Positions 31,924-51,540 are shown, counted from the stretch's first letter. The stretch: 64,000 nucleotides of DNA from Halocaridina rubra (GCA_037179515.1 JAXCGZ010007609.1:10001-74000), one strand, 5' to 3'. Notes: generated from the letters alone by a model not told the origin. Numbers and translations are program-made.

Positions 31924-31927
<4 letters not shown>
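30698..31927 (+). repeat. Homogeneous 276-bp tRNA-like tandem satellite
   Basis: Five tRNA-like modules with B boxes at 30788, 31064, 31340, 31616 and 31892, exactly 276 bp apart each time. Units are nearly identical, differing by a few scattered substitutions. Each has a 74-nt tRNA-like module, a downstream oligo-T, and linker carrying GAATGAGATTGGG, GAAGCCACGAGTGAGG and GGCATTCAGATAGAATGCG. The last unit runs into an AT microsatellite. The linker is the same as in the 10-13 kb arrays, so this is one satellite family recently amplified here. Confidence 0.9.
31011..31084 (+). other. Representative tRNA-like module of the satellite
   Basis: The 74-nt segment can be drawn as a partial cloverleaf. 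The acceptor ends ACCTTCT and TCGGGGT give five consecutive pairs (two wobble). A D-arm has the AGTTGGTA loop. The anticodon-type arm GACTTA/TAAGTC has six perfect pairs and a 7-nt loop GTAATTA (T at the position 33 equivalent, then AAT). The T-arm has loop TTCGAGT and four of five stem pairs. The B box GGTTCGAGTCC is exact and the A box is near consensus; TTTT lies at 31100-31103. The variable region is only 1-2 nt and two acceptor pairs are missing, so it is tRNA-like rather than a tRNA gene. Confidence 0.65.

Positions 31928-32007
<80 letters not shown>
31928..32007. repeat. (AT)n microsatellite
   Basis: About 80 bp of AT joined directly to the end of the satellite. Confidence 0.96.
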
Positions 32008-32010
<3 letters not shown>

Positions 32011-32199
32011 CTCTTTCACGAGAAGCACGTGAGTATTGTAACTATGGTTATGGCTGCGTACGGAAATTGAAAGATATTTTAATTTCCAAGTACTTTCAAG
32101 TGCATTACTTATTTTCAGAGGAATGTTCTGAAGATAAGTAATATACCTGAAAATACTAAGGATTGTATTTCTTTAAATATCCTTACTTAGCCATGACCA

Positions 32200-32299
<100 letters not shown>

Positions 32300-32514
32300 A
32301 ACCAGATACTAAATTTTCTAATTCATCTATGTAGAACATGCAAAATATCATCACCAAATCTATTTTATATGTAAATTGAGGCTTGATGATAAAGATGCCT
32401 ACCACATTAAGATTGTTGGAAATCTGAATTATATGTTTCAACATTTATGTTAAAATTTTATTTCAAAAACAGACCTGGCCATAACGGAAATCGAAGTGCA
32501 ACAAAATATACTTG

Positions 32515-32515
<1 letters not shown>

Positions 32516-32607
<92 letters not shown>
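32516..32607. repeat. (AT)n microsatellite
   Basis: About 92 bp of AT joined directly to the next satellite block. Confidence 0.96.
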
Positions 32608-32610
<3 letters not shown>

Positions 32611-33040
32611 CATATTTTACTCATGACTGGGATTCGAACCCAAGACACATAATTATTGTGCCAAGGTGCTACAAACTACACTATAAAAGGTCTAAGAAAT
32701 AAGCCACCCTCAAAGCTACTGTTTTGCTAGGAATGAACACATTCTCTCTGAATGCACTTTTGTTCATATTACAGCTTCTCCAATCCTCACTCTTGGCTTC
32801 GTTTTCGCATTTAAATCAAATTCCAAGCTATATAGGCATCAAAAATAATCAAATAAACACACTAATATTTGTGAAAACAAGAATCATATTTTACCCCTGA
32901 CAGGAACTCGAACCTAAGATTCATGATTACTGTGCCAAGGCGCTACCAACTACACCGCAAAAGGTCTGAAAGGGAAATAAACTTACAGCTTTAACTGGTA
33001 TACTAGGAATAAAAGCATTCTATCTGAATGTCACTCTGTG
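32608..33040 (-). repeat. tRNA-like satellite, minus-oriented pair
   Basis: About one and a half minus-oriented units with B-box complements at about 32630 and 32903 (273 bp apart). The first unit keeps the hairpin GGCACA/TGTGTC around ATAATTA (32644-32662), a differently based version of the stem in the 31 kb array. The second unit is cut by the 3' end of LINE D copy 2. Confidence 0.8.
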
Positions 33041-33049
33041 TATATATAT

Positions 33050-34232
33050 ATTACCTAATTGTGATTACCTAATTGTGTTTACGGGAAAGAGCCCAAAGCT
33101 CGTATCTTCCCGTCTCCTGATCGCTTCCATTTTATTCTTAGTGATACTTATCATACCTGTCCTTAAAACTATGCATTGAGATAGCATTAACTACCTCCTC
33201 GCTTAGCCAATTCCAATTATCAACTACTCTTACACTGAAAAAGTATTTCCTTACATCCTGCGAACAAGTTTTCTTACGAAGCTTCAAACTATGACCTCTA
33301 GTTCTAGAGCCAGCCATATCAAAATATCGATCCCTATCCACTCTATCATAACCATGAAGGAATTTAAGGACTGTCACCATATCCCCCCTCACTCTTCTAG
33401 CTTCGAGTGATGGTAAGTCTAATTCCCTCAGCCTCTCATCATAACTGAGATTGCGTCTTTCTGGCACCAGCTTCGTGGCATGTCTTTGAACTTTTTCAAG
33501 CTTAGCTAAGTGCTTTTTCAAGTGCGGATTCCAAAAGGGGGCTGCATATTCGAGTTTTGGCCTCACATAGGTTACATAAATATTTCTCAACATTTCCTTG
33601 TCCATGTGCCTGAAGGCTACCCTTACATTTGATAAGAATGCATATGCTGCCCTTACTATGCCATTTATATGTATTTCTGGAGACAAATCTGCCAGTATGT
33701 TTACTCCTAGATCTCTCTCATTTTCTGTCTCTTGAAGTTGTACTCCAGCCACCGAGTAGTCAAGCTTGGGCCTTCTTGCACTTGTACCCATTCTCATTAC
33801 CTTACATTTTGAAGTATTGAATTTCATTAGCCACTTTTCTGACCACTCATGCAGATTATTTAGATCCTCCTGAAGTTCTCTACCATTGTTCTCGTTTTTT
33901 ACTTTCTTCACAATCTTTGCATCATCTGCAAACATATTCATGAATGAATTTACAGACACTGGTAGGTCATTTACATATACAAGGAACAAAAGTGGCCCTA
34001 AAACTGAACCCTGTGGAACTCCACTACTAACTCTTCTCCATTCAGACACCGAGTGTCTTACTCTAACCCTCTGTTCCCTTCCTTCTAAGTAAGTTTTTAT
34101 CCATTCCAAAACATTTCCACCTATTCTAGCCATTGATTGCAGCTTCCTAATAAGTCTCCCATGTGGAACAGTGTCAAACGCCTTCTGGAAGTCTAGGAAT
34201 ATGCAATCTGCCCAGCCCTCTCTTTCCTGTAA

Positions 34233-34236
<4 letters not shown>
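33050..34236 (-). mobile_element. CR1-type LINE family D, copy 2 (5'-truncated)
   Basis: Nearly 1.2 kb. The 3' terminus at left shows ATTACCTAATTGTG twice in tandem, next to a short AT run. The 5' truncation at 34236 (after ...CTGTAAGATT) abuts the GT tract that borders copy 3, giving a head-to-tail arrangement. Confidence 0.9.
33138..34235 (-). pseudogene. LINE D copy 2 RT fragment
   Basis: The frame is open from the truncation point to the family C-terminus. It contains FLDFQKAFDTVPHG (RT motif A), GVPQGS, FADDAKI and the same C-terminal block as copy 3. Most differences from copy 3 are single substitutions. Confidence 0.85.

Positions 34237-34297
<61 letters not shown>
34237..34297. repeat. 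(GT)n between LINE D copies 2 and 3
   Basis: 61 bp of pure GT between the truncated 5' end of copy 2 and the 3' terminus of copy 3. Confidence 0.96.
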
Positions 34298-34298
<1 letters not shown>

Positions 34299-37211
34299 TT
34301 ACCTAATTGTGATTACCTAATTGTGTTTACGGGAAAGAGCCCAAAGCTCGTATCTTCCCGTCTCCTGATCGGTTCCATTTTTAGACTTAGTGATACTTAT
34401 CATACCTGTCCTTAAAACTATGGATTGAGGTAGCATTAACTACCTCCTCGCTTAGCGAATTCCAATTATCAACTACTCTTACACTGAAAAAGTATTTCCT
34501 TACATCCTGCAAACAAGTTTTCTTCCGAAGCTTCAAACTATGACCTCTAGTTCTAGAGCCAGCCATATCGAAATATCGATCCCTATCCACTCTATCATAA
34601 CCATGAAGGAATTTAAAGACTGTCACCATATCCCCCCTTACTCTTCTAGCTTCGAGTGATGGCAAGTCTAATTCCCTCAGCCTCTCATCACAACCGAGAT
34701 CGCGTATTTCTGGCACCAGTTTCGTGGCATGTCTTTGAACTTTTTCAAGCTTAGCTAAGTGCTTTTTCAAGTGCGGATTCCAAAAGGGGGCTGCATATTC
34801 GAGTTTTGGCCTCACATAGGTTACATAAATATTTCTGAACATTTCCTTGTCCATGTGCCTGAAGGCTACCCTTACATTTGATAAGAATGCATATGCTGCC
34901 CTTACTACGCCATTTATATGTATTTCTGGAGACAAATCTGCCAGTATGTTTACTCCTAGATCTCTCTCATTTTCTGTCTCCTGAAGTTGTACTCCAGCCA
35001 CCGAGTAGTCAAGCTTGGGCCTTCTTGCACTTGTACCCATTCTCATTACCTTACATTTTGAGGTATTGAATTTCATTAGCCACTTTTCTGACCACTCATG
35101 CAGATTATTTAGATCCTCCTGAAGTTCTCTACCATTGTTCTCGTTTTTTACTTTCTTCACAATCTTTGCATCATCTGCAAACATATTCATGAATGAATTT
35201 ACAGACTCTGGTAGGTCATTTACATATACAAGGAACAAAAGTGGCCCTAAAACTGAACCCTGTGGAACTCCACTACTAACTCTTCTCCATTCAGACACTG
35301 AGTGTCTTACTCTAACCCTCTGTTCCCTTCCTTCTAAGTAAGTTTTTATCCATTCCAAGACATTTCCACCTATTCTAGCCATTGATTGCAGCTTCCTAAT
35401 AAGTCTCCCATGTGGAACAGTGTCAAACGCTTTCTGGAAGTCTAGGAATATGCAATCTGCCCAGCCCTCTCTTTCCTGTAAGATTTGGCTTACCTCATCA
35501 TAAAATTCTAATAAGTTTGTTACTGTTGATCTTCCTTCTCTGAAGCCATGTTGCCTCACTGACAAAAAGTTGAAGGATTCCAAGTGAAGAGAGATATGTT
35601 TCCTTAGTAGTTTCTCCATAACTTTGCAAACTATGCTGGTCAAGGAAACTGGTCTATAGTTCAGAGCCGTATCCCTCCTTCCCTTTTTGAAGATAGGTAT
35701 CACATTTGCTTGTTTCCAGCATCTTGGAATCTCCCCCGACTCCAATGACTCCTTAAATATGATACTTAGTGCCACTGATATTGTGTTTGCGCATTTTTTA
35801 AGCACATGAGGGGATATGTCATCAGGACCTGTAGCTTTATGAACATCTAAATCCATCAGTGCTTTGCATACCTCTGTGGCTGTAAGGTTGATGTTCTCTA
35901 ATACCGGCCCTTGAGCTTCTATCACTGCAATCTGAGGGGGTGGGGTATTTTCTACTGTAAATACTGACTGAAACTCCTTGTTCAATTCTTTGCAGATCTC
36001 TTCGTCCGTCTCAGTGATGCTTCCATCCGCTCTCTTTAGCCTTAAAACCTGTTCTTTTACCTTCAGTTTTCCTCTGATAAAGCTGTGGAAAAGCTTGGGA
36101 TTTTCTTTTGCCTTCCTGGTGATGTCCCTCTCATAATCTTTCTCTGCCTCTCTCCTTTTACTTAGGTAGTCATTTCTTGCTCTTTTGTAGGTTTGCCAGG
36201 CATTTATGTTTTTTCTCCTCCTATACCTTTTCCAGCATTTGTCTCTCCACTCCTTAGCTCTTTTACACCCATTATCGAACCATTTCTCTCTGGCATGAAT
36301 TACACCTACTTTGGTGACAGGTATGCAGCAATCTACAATCTTCCCATATTTCTCACAAAAGATGTCATACATTTCTTGTACAGATTTGTTGTAAAATAAG
36401 GTTCTCCAGTCAATAACTGCAAAAAGCTCATTCATTTTGATGTAATCTCCTTTCTGATAGTTCCTCCTCATGTCCTCAGTGCCTCTACTCTCAGGAAGAA
36501 TGTCTTCAATGATATACTCCATCAACAACACACAGTGGTCACTCTTTCCAATTGGTGGTTCATACTCAATATTTTCAATATCCAACACATTATCTGTGAA
36601 CACCAGATCAAGTAGTGATGGCTCATCCCCACCCCTGGCTCTTGTTGGTTCCATTACATGTTGGTGTAGGAAATTCCCTTGTACGCAATCTAGGAATCTT
36701 GCCCCAAAGGAGTCCTCACCACTGTGTGGGTCAAGATTTATCCAATCTATCTCTTTATGATTAAAGTCTCCCATAATCAAAATCCTACATTTTTTCTCCC
36801 GCGCCATGTTAACAACTGAGTTTATGACTTCAATCGTACCTATATGACTTTCCTCATAAATTTCAAGCCTATTTTGGTTCCTTGGTGGGTTGTATACAAC
36901 AGTTATTATAATGCTCTCTGACCCAGTATTTATGCGAGCAACAAGAAATTCCCTGAACTCACTTTCTATAGCCAAGTTTATCTCTTCAACTTGAATCCTC
37001 TCACTTATGAGCAGTGCTATCCCTCCACCAGTCCTCTCAGATCTTTCGACCCTTAGTATTCTGAAGCCCTTAGGAAAAACTGTGACACTGTTTATGTCCT
37101 CACTCAACTTAGTCTCTGTAATTGCTACTATATCTGCCTTACTGTTGTGAATCCTATCTTTTAATTCTACTGCCTCACCAGCTAATCCATCAGCATTTGT
37201 GTATAACAATC

Positions 37212-39627
<2,416 letters not shown>

Positions 39628-39905
39628 TTTTATGATTATGACACCAGGAGGAGCAAAAGATATTGCAAGCATCAGGCCTGGGTACGAAGAAAACAAAGCT
39701 AAGACACAAAGATGGGGAGTGTTGTGACTTGTCAGATAAGAGGGGATAATAAGAGATACGTCATGAATGACAAAGAATATTCATTGTATATGTAGGCATA
39801 GTAAAAGAACCGTAACTTATCCTCGATCTGTCCCGGTCAGTCTTATTTAAATCCAAAAGACTTAGCTGTAGTATCGCAATGGGGGACTGTTGCCATGGGC
39901 CAACC
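39628..39905 (-). mobile_element. Dispersed repeat family C, full-length copy
   Basis: Minus-oriented, 278 bp, homologous to 10677-10958 over the whole length: ATGACACCAGGAGG, CAGGCCTGGGTACGAAGAA, GTGTTGTGACTTGTCAGAT, TATGTAGGCATAGTAAAAGA, TAGCTGTAGTATCGCAA and, past the end of the 10.7 kb copy, TTGCCATGGGCCAACCTACT, which is also present at 9740-9760. No ORF. Confidence 0.75.
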
Positions 39906-40453
39906 TACTTGCTTAAATATTTCAAACAAAGCCTAGCACATTAAATGCTAGAAAAATTTTGACTGAATCTTTTTTTTAAACTGCTATATTCCCATCTTAA
40001 AGAGTACTGTCTAATGAAATTGCTGGACAGAGCAAGAGAACGATAAAAATTCCCATGTTACCAATGGAAATCTAATGCATGGACAAAGCAGGTACAGAAG
40101 GAGGGATGGCCTTCTGAATAAAAATAGGCCTTGCAGGCTACTGCCATGAAGAAGGAAAGTAAGTGAAACTTTGTTACGTGACCTTATAGAGGTCACTAAA
40201 ATTGAGAAAAAATACCTAATTTGATATGCAACGTTACATAATATTAGTGTTACCAATGAATTTATTTATCATGTTCACTTTAAAGCAGTTTGGTAACCAA
40301 CAAAAATATAACACAGAAAGCAAGTGTATTATCTCTGTCAATAACCAGTCTTACCTATAAGAATAAGGATACTAAGGTGGGAAAAACAATGACTGGTGTA
40401 GGTATTGTGCTTACGGAGGCATGTTAAATTATTCTAGTAGTTTTTATTCATTC

Positions 40454-40456
<3 letters not shown>
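39906..40456. other. Unannotated AT-rich sequence
   Basis: No recognised feature. Confidence 0.5.
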
Positions 40457-40507
<51 letters not shown>

Positions 40508-40567
40508 TATTATTATTACTATTATTATTATTATTATTATTATATATTATTATTATTATTATTAGTA

Positions 40568-40603
<36 letters not shown>

Positions 40604-40640
40604 CATTATTATTATTACTATTATTATTATTATTATTATT
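40457..40640. repeat. Imperfect (TTA)n microsatellite
   Basis: About 180 bp of TTA with ACT, ATC and phase-slip variants. It forms the left target flank of the next LINE. Confidence 0.95.
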
Positions 40641-40650
40641 GATAGATATA

Positions 40651-41391
40651 GAAGAGGAGAAGCTTGAGGAGTGGAGAAGAGTGATGGAGGATAGAGGACT
40701 GAAAATCAGCAGGAAGAAGACAGAGTACTTGAGGTTGAGAGATGATGAGGATGGGGAGGTCAATTTGCAGGGGAAGGTGTTGAAAAGAGCTGAAAAGTTC
40801 AAGTATTTGAGATCAACAGTAGCAGAGTATGGTGACCTAGAGTCAGAAATAACCCACAGAATACAAGCGGAATGGAAGAACTGGAAGAAAGTGTCTGGGG
40901 GTGCTGTGCGACAGGAGAATAGGGATTAAGTTGAGGGGTGAAGTGCATAAGACAGTTGTGAGACCTGCGATGATGTATGGAGCAGAGACATGGGCAAATA
41001 AAGAAGACACAAGAGAAAAAACTGGATGTGGCAAAGATGAGGATGTTGAGATGGACGTTTGGGGTGACAAGAAGCGATAAGATCAGAAACAAGGTAATTA
41101 GAGGCATCTCAAAAGTTAGAGAAATATCAGATAAGATACAAGAAAGTAGACTAAGATGGTATGGTCATGTCGTTAGGAGGGATGAACATTATGTTGGGAG
41201 GAGGGTGATGGAAATGGATATACAGGGTAGAAGAAGGAGGAGACCAAAGCGTAGGTGGATAGATTGCATCTATGACGACCTGAGTTTTAAAGGTTTGTTG
41301 GGTGATGAGGTATGGGACAGAAACAAATGGAGAAAACTGGCCAGAAACATCGACCCCACATAATAGTGGGAAAAGATGTAGATGAAGAAGA
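40651..41391 (+). pseudogene. RTE-like LINE G1, 5'-truncated insertion with target duplication
   Basis: A 740-bp insertion flanked by a perfect 16-bp repeat ATTATTGATAGATATA (40635-40650 and 41391-41406). It encodes the C-terminal part of an RTE-like protein in two or three frames: a KISRKKTEYL block, EKFKYLRSTV, a PAMMYGAETW block, then MLRWTFGVTR, SRLRWYGHVVRRDEHYVGRR and RRWIDCIYDDL. RT catalytic motifs are absent because the copy is truncated. The end carries GATGAAGAAG. Frameshifts near 40920 and 41020 break the frame. Confidence 0.82.
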
Positions 41392-41548
41392 TTATTGATA
41401 GATATAATTCAGGCCTAGCATGCCTCGGTATCATATGAGGAAACTAACATTGCTTTCATTTATTATCATAAAACAGCTGAAAGAAATGACAGAAACGAAA
41501 TAATTATAAACACCCTTAATATCGGGGTTTATGTCAGCAATGTGATCA

Positions 41549-41604
41549 ATTATTATTATTATCATTATTATTATTATTATTAATATTATTATTATTATTA
41601 TTAT
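41549..41604. repeat. (ATT)n microsatellite
   Basis: About 56 bp of ATT with ATC/AAT variants. Confidence 0.9.
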
Positions 41605-41669
41605 CCTCCGGCGATACTCTCCCTGAAGCAGAATTACATGAAATGTGATTGTCAGTCAAGGGAGAATAG

Positions 41670-41950
41670 GCGAAAGCTGCCACAACCTGCAAGAAACCGT
41701 CTTCACATGTAGTAGGGGGTTGGCTTTGGAGACGGAGGAATCCAAAAAAGCTGCACTAATTAACGTTGAGAAGACGTGGGAGACAGCCTGACCGGCAGGG
41801 AGACACGCCGACACCTTCGTTGGGTCAAGTACGGCAGGAGGCCATCTACGCATGTAATAGGTGGTTGGCCTATTGCTGGCAACTAGAAAGGCGGTTTTAA
41901 CTGGCATCAGAATGTACAGGAGCCAGCTTGACAAGCAGGAAGATCCTGCG
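41670..41950. repeat. Two diverged copies of a 145-bp unit
   Basis: GTCTTCACATGTAGTAGGGG (about 41699) and ATCTACGCATGTAATAGGTG (about 41844) begin two monomers that also share a later CAGCCTGACCGGCAGGGAGA / CAGCTTGACAAGCAGGAAGA block. No known family is recognised. Confidence 0.55.
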
Positions 41951-42570
<620 letters not shown>

Positions 42571-42830
42571 ATATGAAAACATGAATCATATTTTATCCAA
42601 ACTGGGACTCGAACCTAAGACACATAATTAACATATGTGAAAATATGAATCATATTTCACCCCAACTGGGACTCGAACCTAAGACAATTAACATAGTGAA
42701 AACATGAATCATATTTTACCCTAACAGGTACTCGAACCTATGACACATAATTACTATTCCAAGGCGCTACCAACTACAGCAGAGAAGGCCTAAGAAAGAA
42801 GAAAACCTTGCAGCTAACTGTTATACTATG
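42571..42830 (-). repeat. tRNA-like satellite with short tandem B-box reiterations
   Basis: Minus-oriented. Three B-box complements lie only about 60 bp apart (about 42605, 42669, 42727), each inside a GAATCATATTTTAYCC...TCGAACCTAAGACA segment. Only the third continues into a full unit (hairpin and linker). Internal deletions or slippage reduced the first two units. The block ends at an inversion near 42830. Confidence 0.72.
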
Positions 42831-43262
42831 GAGAATCTGTAATATGAACAAAAACGCATTCAGAAAGAATGGATTCATTCATAGTATAGCAGTTAGCGGT
42901 AAGGATGGCTTTTTTCTTAGACCGTCTGTAGTGTAGTGGGTATCGCCTTGGAACTGTAATTATGTGTCTTAGCTTCAAGTCCCGATTGGGGTAAAATGTT
43001 TTTACATATGTTAATGGGTTTATTTTATTATTATTAATGCATATTTAGATTGGGATACTGAATAATATGAGAAAACAAAGCCACGAGTGAGGTGGGGAGA
43101 ATCTGTAATATGAATAAAAAGGCATTCAGAAAGTGTTCTTTCCTAGTAAACCAGTTAGCTGTAAGCTTGGCTTCTTTCTTAGACCTTATGTGGTGTAGTT
43201 GGTAGCCCCTTGGTACAGTAATTATGTGTCTTAGGTTCGAGTCCAGGTTGGGGTAAAATATG

Positions 43263-43266
<4 letters not shown>
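42831..43266 (+). repeat. tRNA-like satellite, plus-oriented pair after inversion
   Basis: Immediately after CTAACTGTTATACTATG the sequence turns to plus orientation (GAGAATCTGTAATATGAAC...). Units have B boxes at about 42972 and 43234 (262 bp apart), the GTAATTATGTGTC hairpin region, and the AGCCACGAGTGAGG linker landmark. The last unit runs into AT repeat at 43267. Confidence 0.75.

Positions 43267-43338
<72 letters not shown>
43267..43338. repeat. (AT)n microsatellite
   Basis: About 72 bp of AT following the satellite. Confidence 0.96.
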
Positions 43339-43340
<2 letters not shown>

Positions 43341-43503
43341 TGAATTTACGTCAGAGATGAATGTTTATGTTGCGCAAGGTTCAAGGACAATTTGTTCCAG
43401 ATATCTCCGATGAAGAAATCTGGATGTACATGACTTGGAACCTTGTGTAATATATACGTTCCTCTCAGATGCGATATATGGAAAGAATCCAAAGAAATTT
43501 CTT

Positions 43504-43506
<3 letters not shown>
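43339..43506. repeat. Small inverted-repeat element X, copy 1
   Basis: About 165 bp between AT tracts. The core runs from GCAAGGTTCAAGGACAATTT to GACTTGGAACCTTGTGTAAT and is bounded by inverted AAGGTTC/GAACCTT. It is homologous to copies at 43566 and 45556. Confidence 0.65.

Positions 43507-43565
<59 letters not shown>
43507..43565. repeat. (AT)n microsatellite
   Basis: About 59 bp of AT between X copies 1 and 2. Confidence 0.95.
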
Positions 43566-43567
<2 letters not shown>

Positions 43568-43729
43568 TGAAAAAAGTTCTCAGTATTCTTTTTTACATTT
43601 TGATATCACATAAGATAGGAATAAAAATATTACACAAGGTTCGAAGTCATGTTGCTCCAGATTTCTTTATCGGAGATATCACAAACAATTTGTCCTGGAA
43701 CCAGTGTAATACATACATTTATATGAATT

Positions 43730-43731
<2 letters not shown>
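43566..43731 (-). repeat. Small inverted-repeat element X, copy 2
   Basis: ATTACACAAGGTTC at left and GGAACCAGTGTAAT at right form imperfect terminal inverted repeats about 85 bp apart. It is the inverse of the copy at 45556-45715. Confidence 0.7.

Positions 43732-43812
<81 letters not shown>
43732..43812. repeat. (AT)n microsatellite
   Basis: About 80 bp of AT linking X copy 2 to an orphan satellite module. Confidence 0.95.
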
Positions 43813-43814
<2 letters not shown>

Positions 43815-43867
43815 CAGTAATTATGTGCCTTGAGTTCGAGTCCCTGTCAGGGGTAAAATATAATTCT
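43813..43867 (+). repeat. Orphan fragment of the tRNA-like satellite
   Basis: 55 bp containing CAGTAATTATGTGCC and a B-box-like AGTTCGAGTCCCTGTCAGG, isolated between AT tracts. Confidence 0.75.
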
Positions 43868-43885
43868 ATATATATATATATATAT

Positions 43886-43979
<94 letters not shown>
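43868..43979. repeat. (AT)n microsatellite with phase slips
   Basis: About 112 bp of AT with several AAT/ATT slips, at the 3' end of RTE-like LINE G2. Confidence 0.93.

Positions 43980-45474
<1,495 letters not shown>

Positions 45475-45555
<81 letters not shown>
45475..45555. repeat. (AT)n microsatellite
   Basis: About 80 bp of AT with one slip, between the orphan satellite fragment and X copy 3. Confidence 0.95.
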
Positions 45556-45856
<301 letters not shown>

Positions 45857-45904
45857 AATATGACCGCTGTTTTTGCATTTGCAATTTTCTTATACAACTT
45901 TTCC

Positions 45905-46085
45905 AAAATTCTGTGACCCCAGGACAGGCAAGAAAATTGCCTTCATCAGTCCCAACAACGAAAAAAACACATGAAGATTAAGAAAAAACAGAAGGCTAAG
46001 GACAAGGCACAAATAAGGGAATGATACACAATAGGAAAAGAACAGGCTAAAAGAACAGTTGATAGATATTCGCATTTTGAAGGAA
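45905..46085 (-). mobile_element. LINE family A 3' UTR fragment
   Basis: Minus-strand 3' end of family A: CTGTCCTGGGGTCACAG terminus (left), TTGTGCCTTGTCCTTAGCC, and TTTTCCTATTGTGTATCATT. It is probably the 3' piece of the copy whose coding part resumes at 46787. Confidence 0.7.
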
Positions 46086-46103
46086 TATTCATAACTACAT
46101 ACA

Positions 46104-46786
46104 TACATATACCTGGCCTCATTCCCCCTTGTAAGAGAGGTGGCCAAGCCAAGAAACACACTTTCACTACATTCCACAAATACCTCAACCACTCCTCTTA
46201 GTTCTTTGGGGATAAAGGGTTGATACATTTTCCCCTCTTCCACTGTGCTTGGGTCACAGAAAATGTAGGAAGGCAAGGATGTTCTATATTGAGGATTGTC
46301 AGCCGCAGCTGGTTTACCACACTGTTTCATCAGTTCATCGTACTAGCAGGTGCGAAAAATCTCTTCGGCCCTTGTCACCTAGGCATAATCTTCCTCCACT
46401 CATTCCTATCTCTTGCAGGCTCTCTTCCCTGCTCCACTGACATTCCATGTGCATTTAATGCCCTTTTCACGCCATCCATCCACCTCATTCTAAATTTTCC
46501 TTTAGGCCTAACTCCAACCACTTCTGCACTCTATACCTCCATGCTCTCTTCGCTATTCATTCAATACTCTTCCTTTCAATGTGTCTAAACCAACTCAGTA
46601 CTCTCTGTTCTAACCTATCGGACAGCTTCCTTTCAACATCGGTTCATTTCCTGACATCCTCATTTCTTACTCTATCTATTCTAGATACACCAATCATACA
46701 TCTCAAACACCTCATCTCCATTGCATTCAATTTCCTCCTTTCATCCTTTCTTGCATTTCAAGTCTGCTCCATGCAATGCTGAAGCA
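46104..46786 (-). pseudogene. RTE-like LINE G3 3' fragment nested in LINE A
   Basis: On the minus strand, degenerate coding sequence related to G2: KLNAMEMRCLR-MIGVSRIDR, a LSWFRHIERKS block and a GGW-A region with several stops. A 3' UTR ends near 46110 in CCACCTCTCTTACAAGGGGG then GAGGCCAGGTAT and a short TATG tail. It lies between two LINE A pieces in the same orientation, consistent with a later insertion. Confidence 0.68.
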
Positions 46787-47045
46787 GATTGGCTATAAGA
46801 ATTAGGAATGACAGAAGGAGGAAGAGTTCTAGAGCCTGGAGGTGACTGGGAAGAAGCAGTTGCCAAACCAACCAATCTGTGAGCAACAAATCTCCACACG
46901 GCACCTGTGAGACAAGGTCGCTTGGCGAGTGCTACGCAGCCTCAGCAGAGGGGGAGGGATGCAACTCGCCTACTCACCAGAGCAACAATGAAAGAAGTGG
47001 CATTAAAAAGAGAAAGAGATGATACATTAAGCAGAAATAGAAAAT
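46787..47045 (-). pseudogene. LINE family A C-terminal fragment
   Basis: Minus strand: GELVGE-like block, CIPPPLLRLR, a VPCGDLLLTDWLVW-type region in the position of the CVE-----IGR segment, and a FLPVTSRL-NSSSF region. It matches 23160-23340 and 18290-18530. Frameshifted. Confidence 0.7.
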
Positions 47046-47187
47046 CAATGCTAAAATGAAAAAAGGGTCATTGATCAGTCTGATTGCCTCATATTCAACC
47101 CAAGATATGCAATCACAATCAGTATTCTAAGCAAAGACGAGTAAGACCTTTATAGATTATATATAAACGCATATATCGGGGGGGGGG

Positions 47188-47210
47188 GTGTGTGTGTGTG
47201 TGTGTGTGTG
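47188..47210. repeat. (TG)n at the 3' end of LINE D copy 4
   Basis: A G run (47179-47188) leads into 23 bp of TG and then the LINE D terminus ATTACCTAATTGTG. Confidence 0.93.

Positions 47211-51540
<4,330 letters not shown>

Noticed and set aside
30698..31927. CRISPR array
   Set aside because: Units of 276 bp are near-identical throughout with no variable spacers, and the genome is animal.
36193..36760. Plus-strand ORFs of 60-100 codons across 34-37 kb
   Set aside because: They lie opposite the long, motif-rich LINE D ORF2 and have no motifs of their own.
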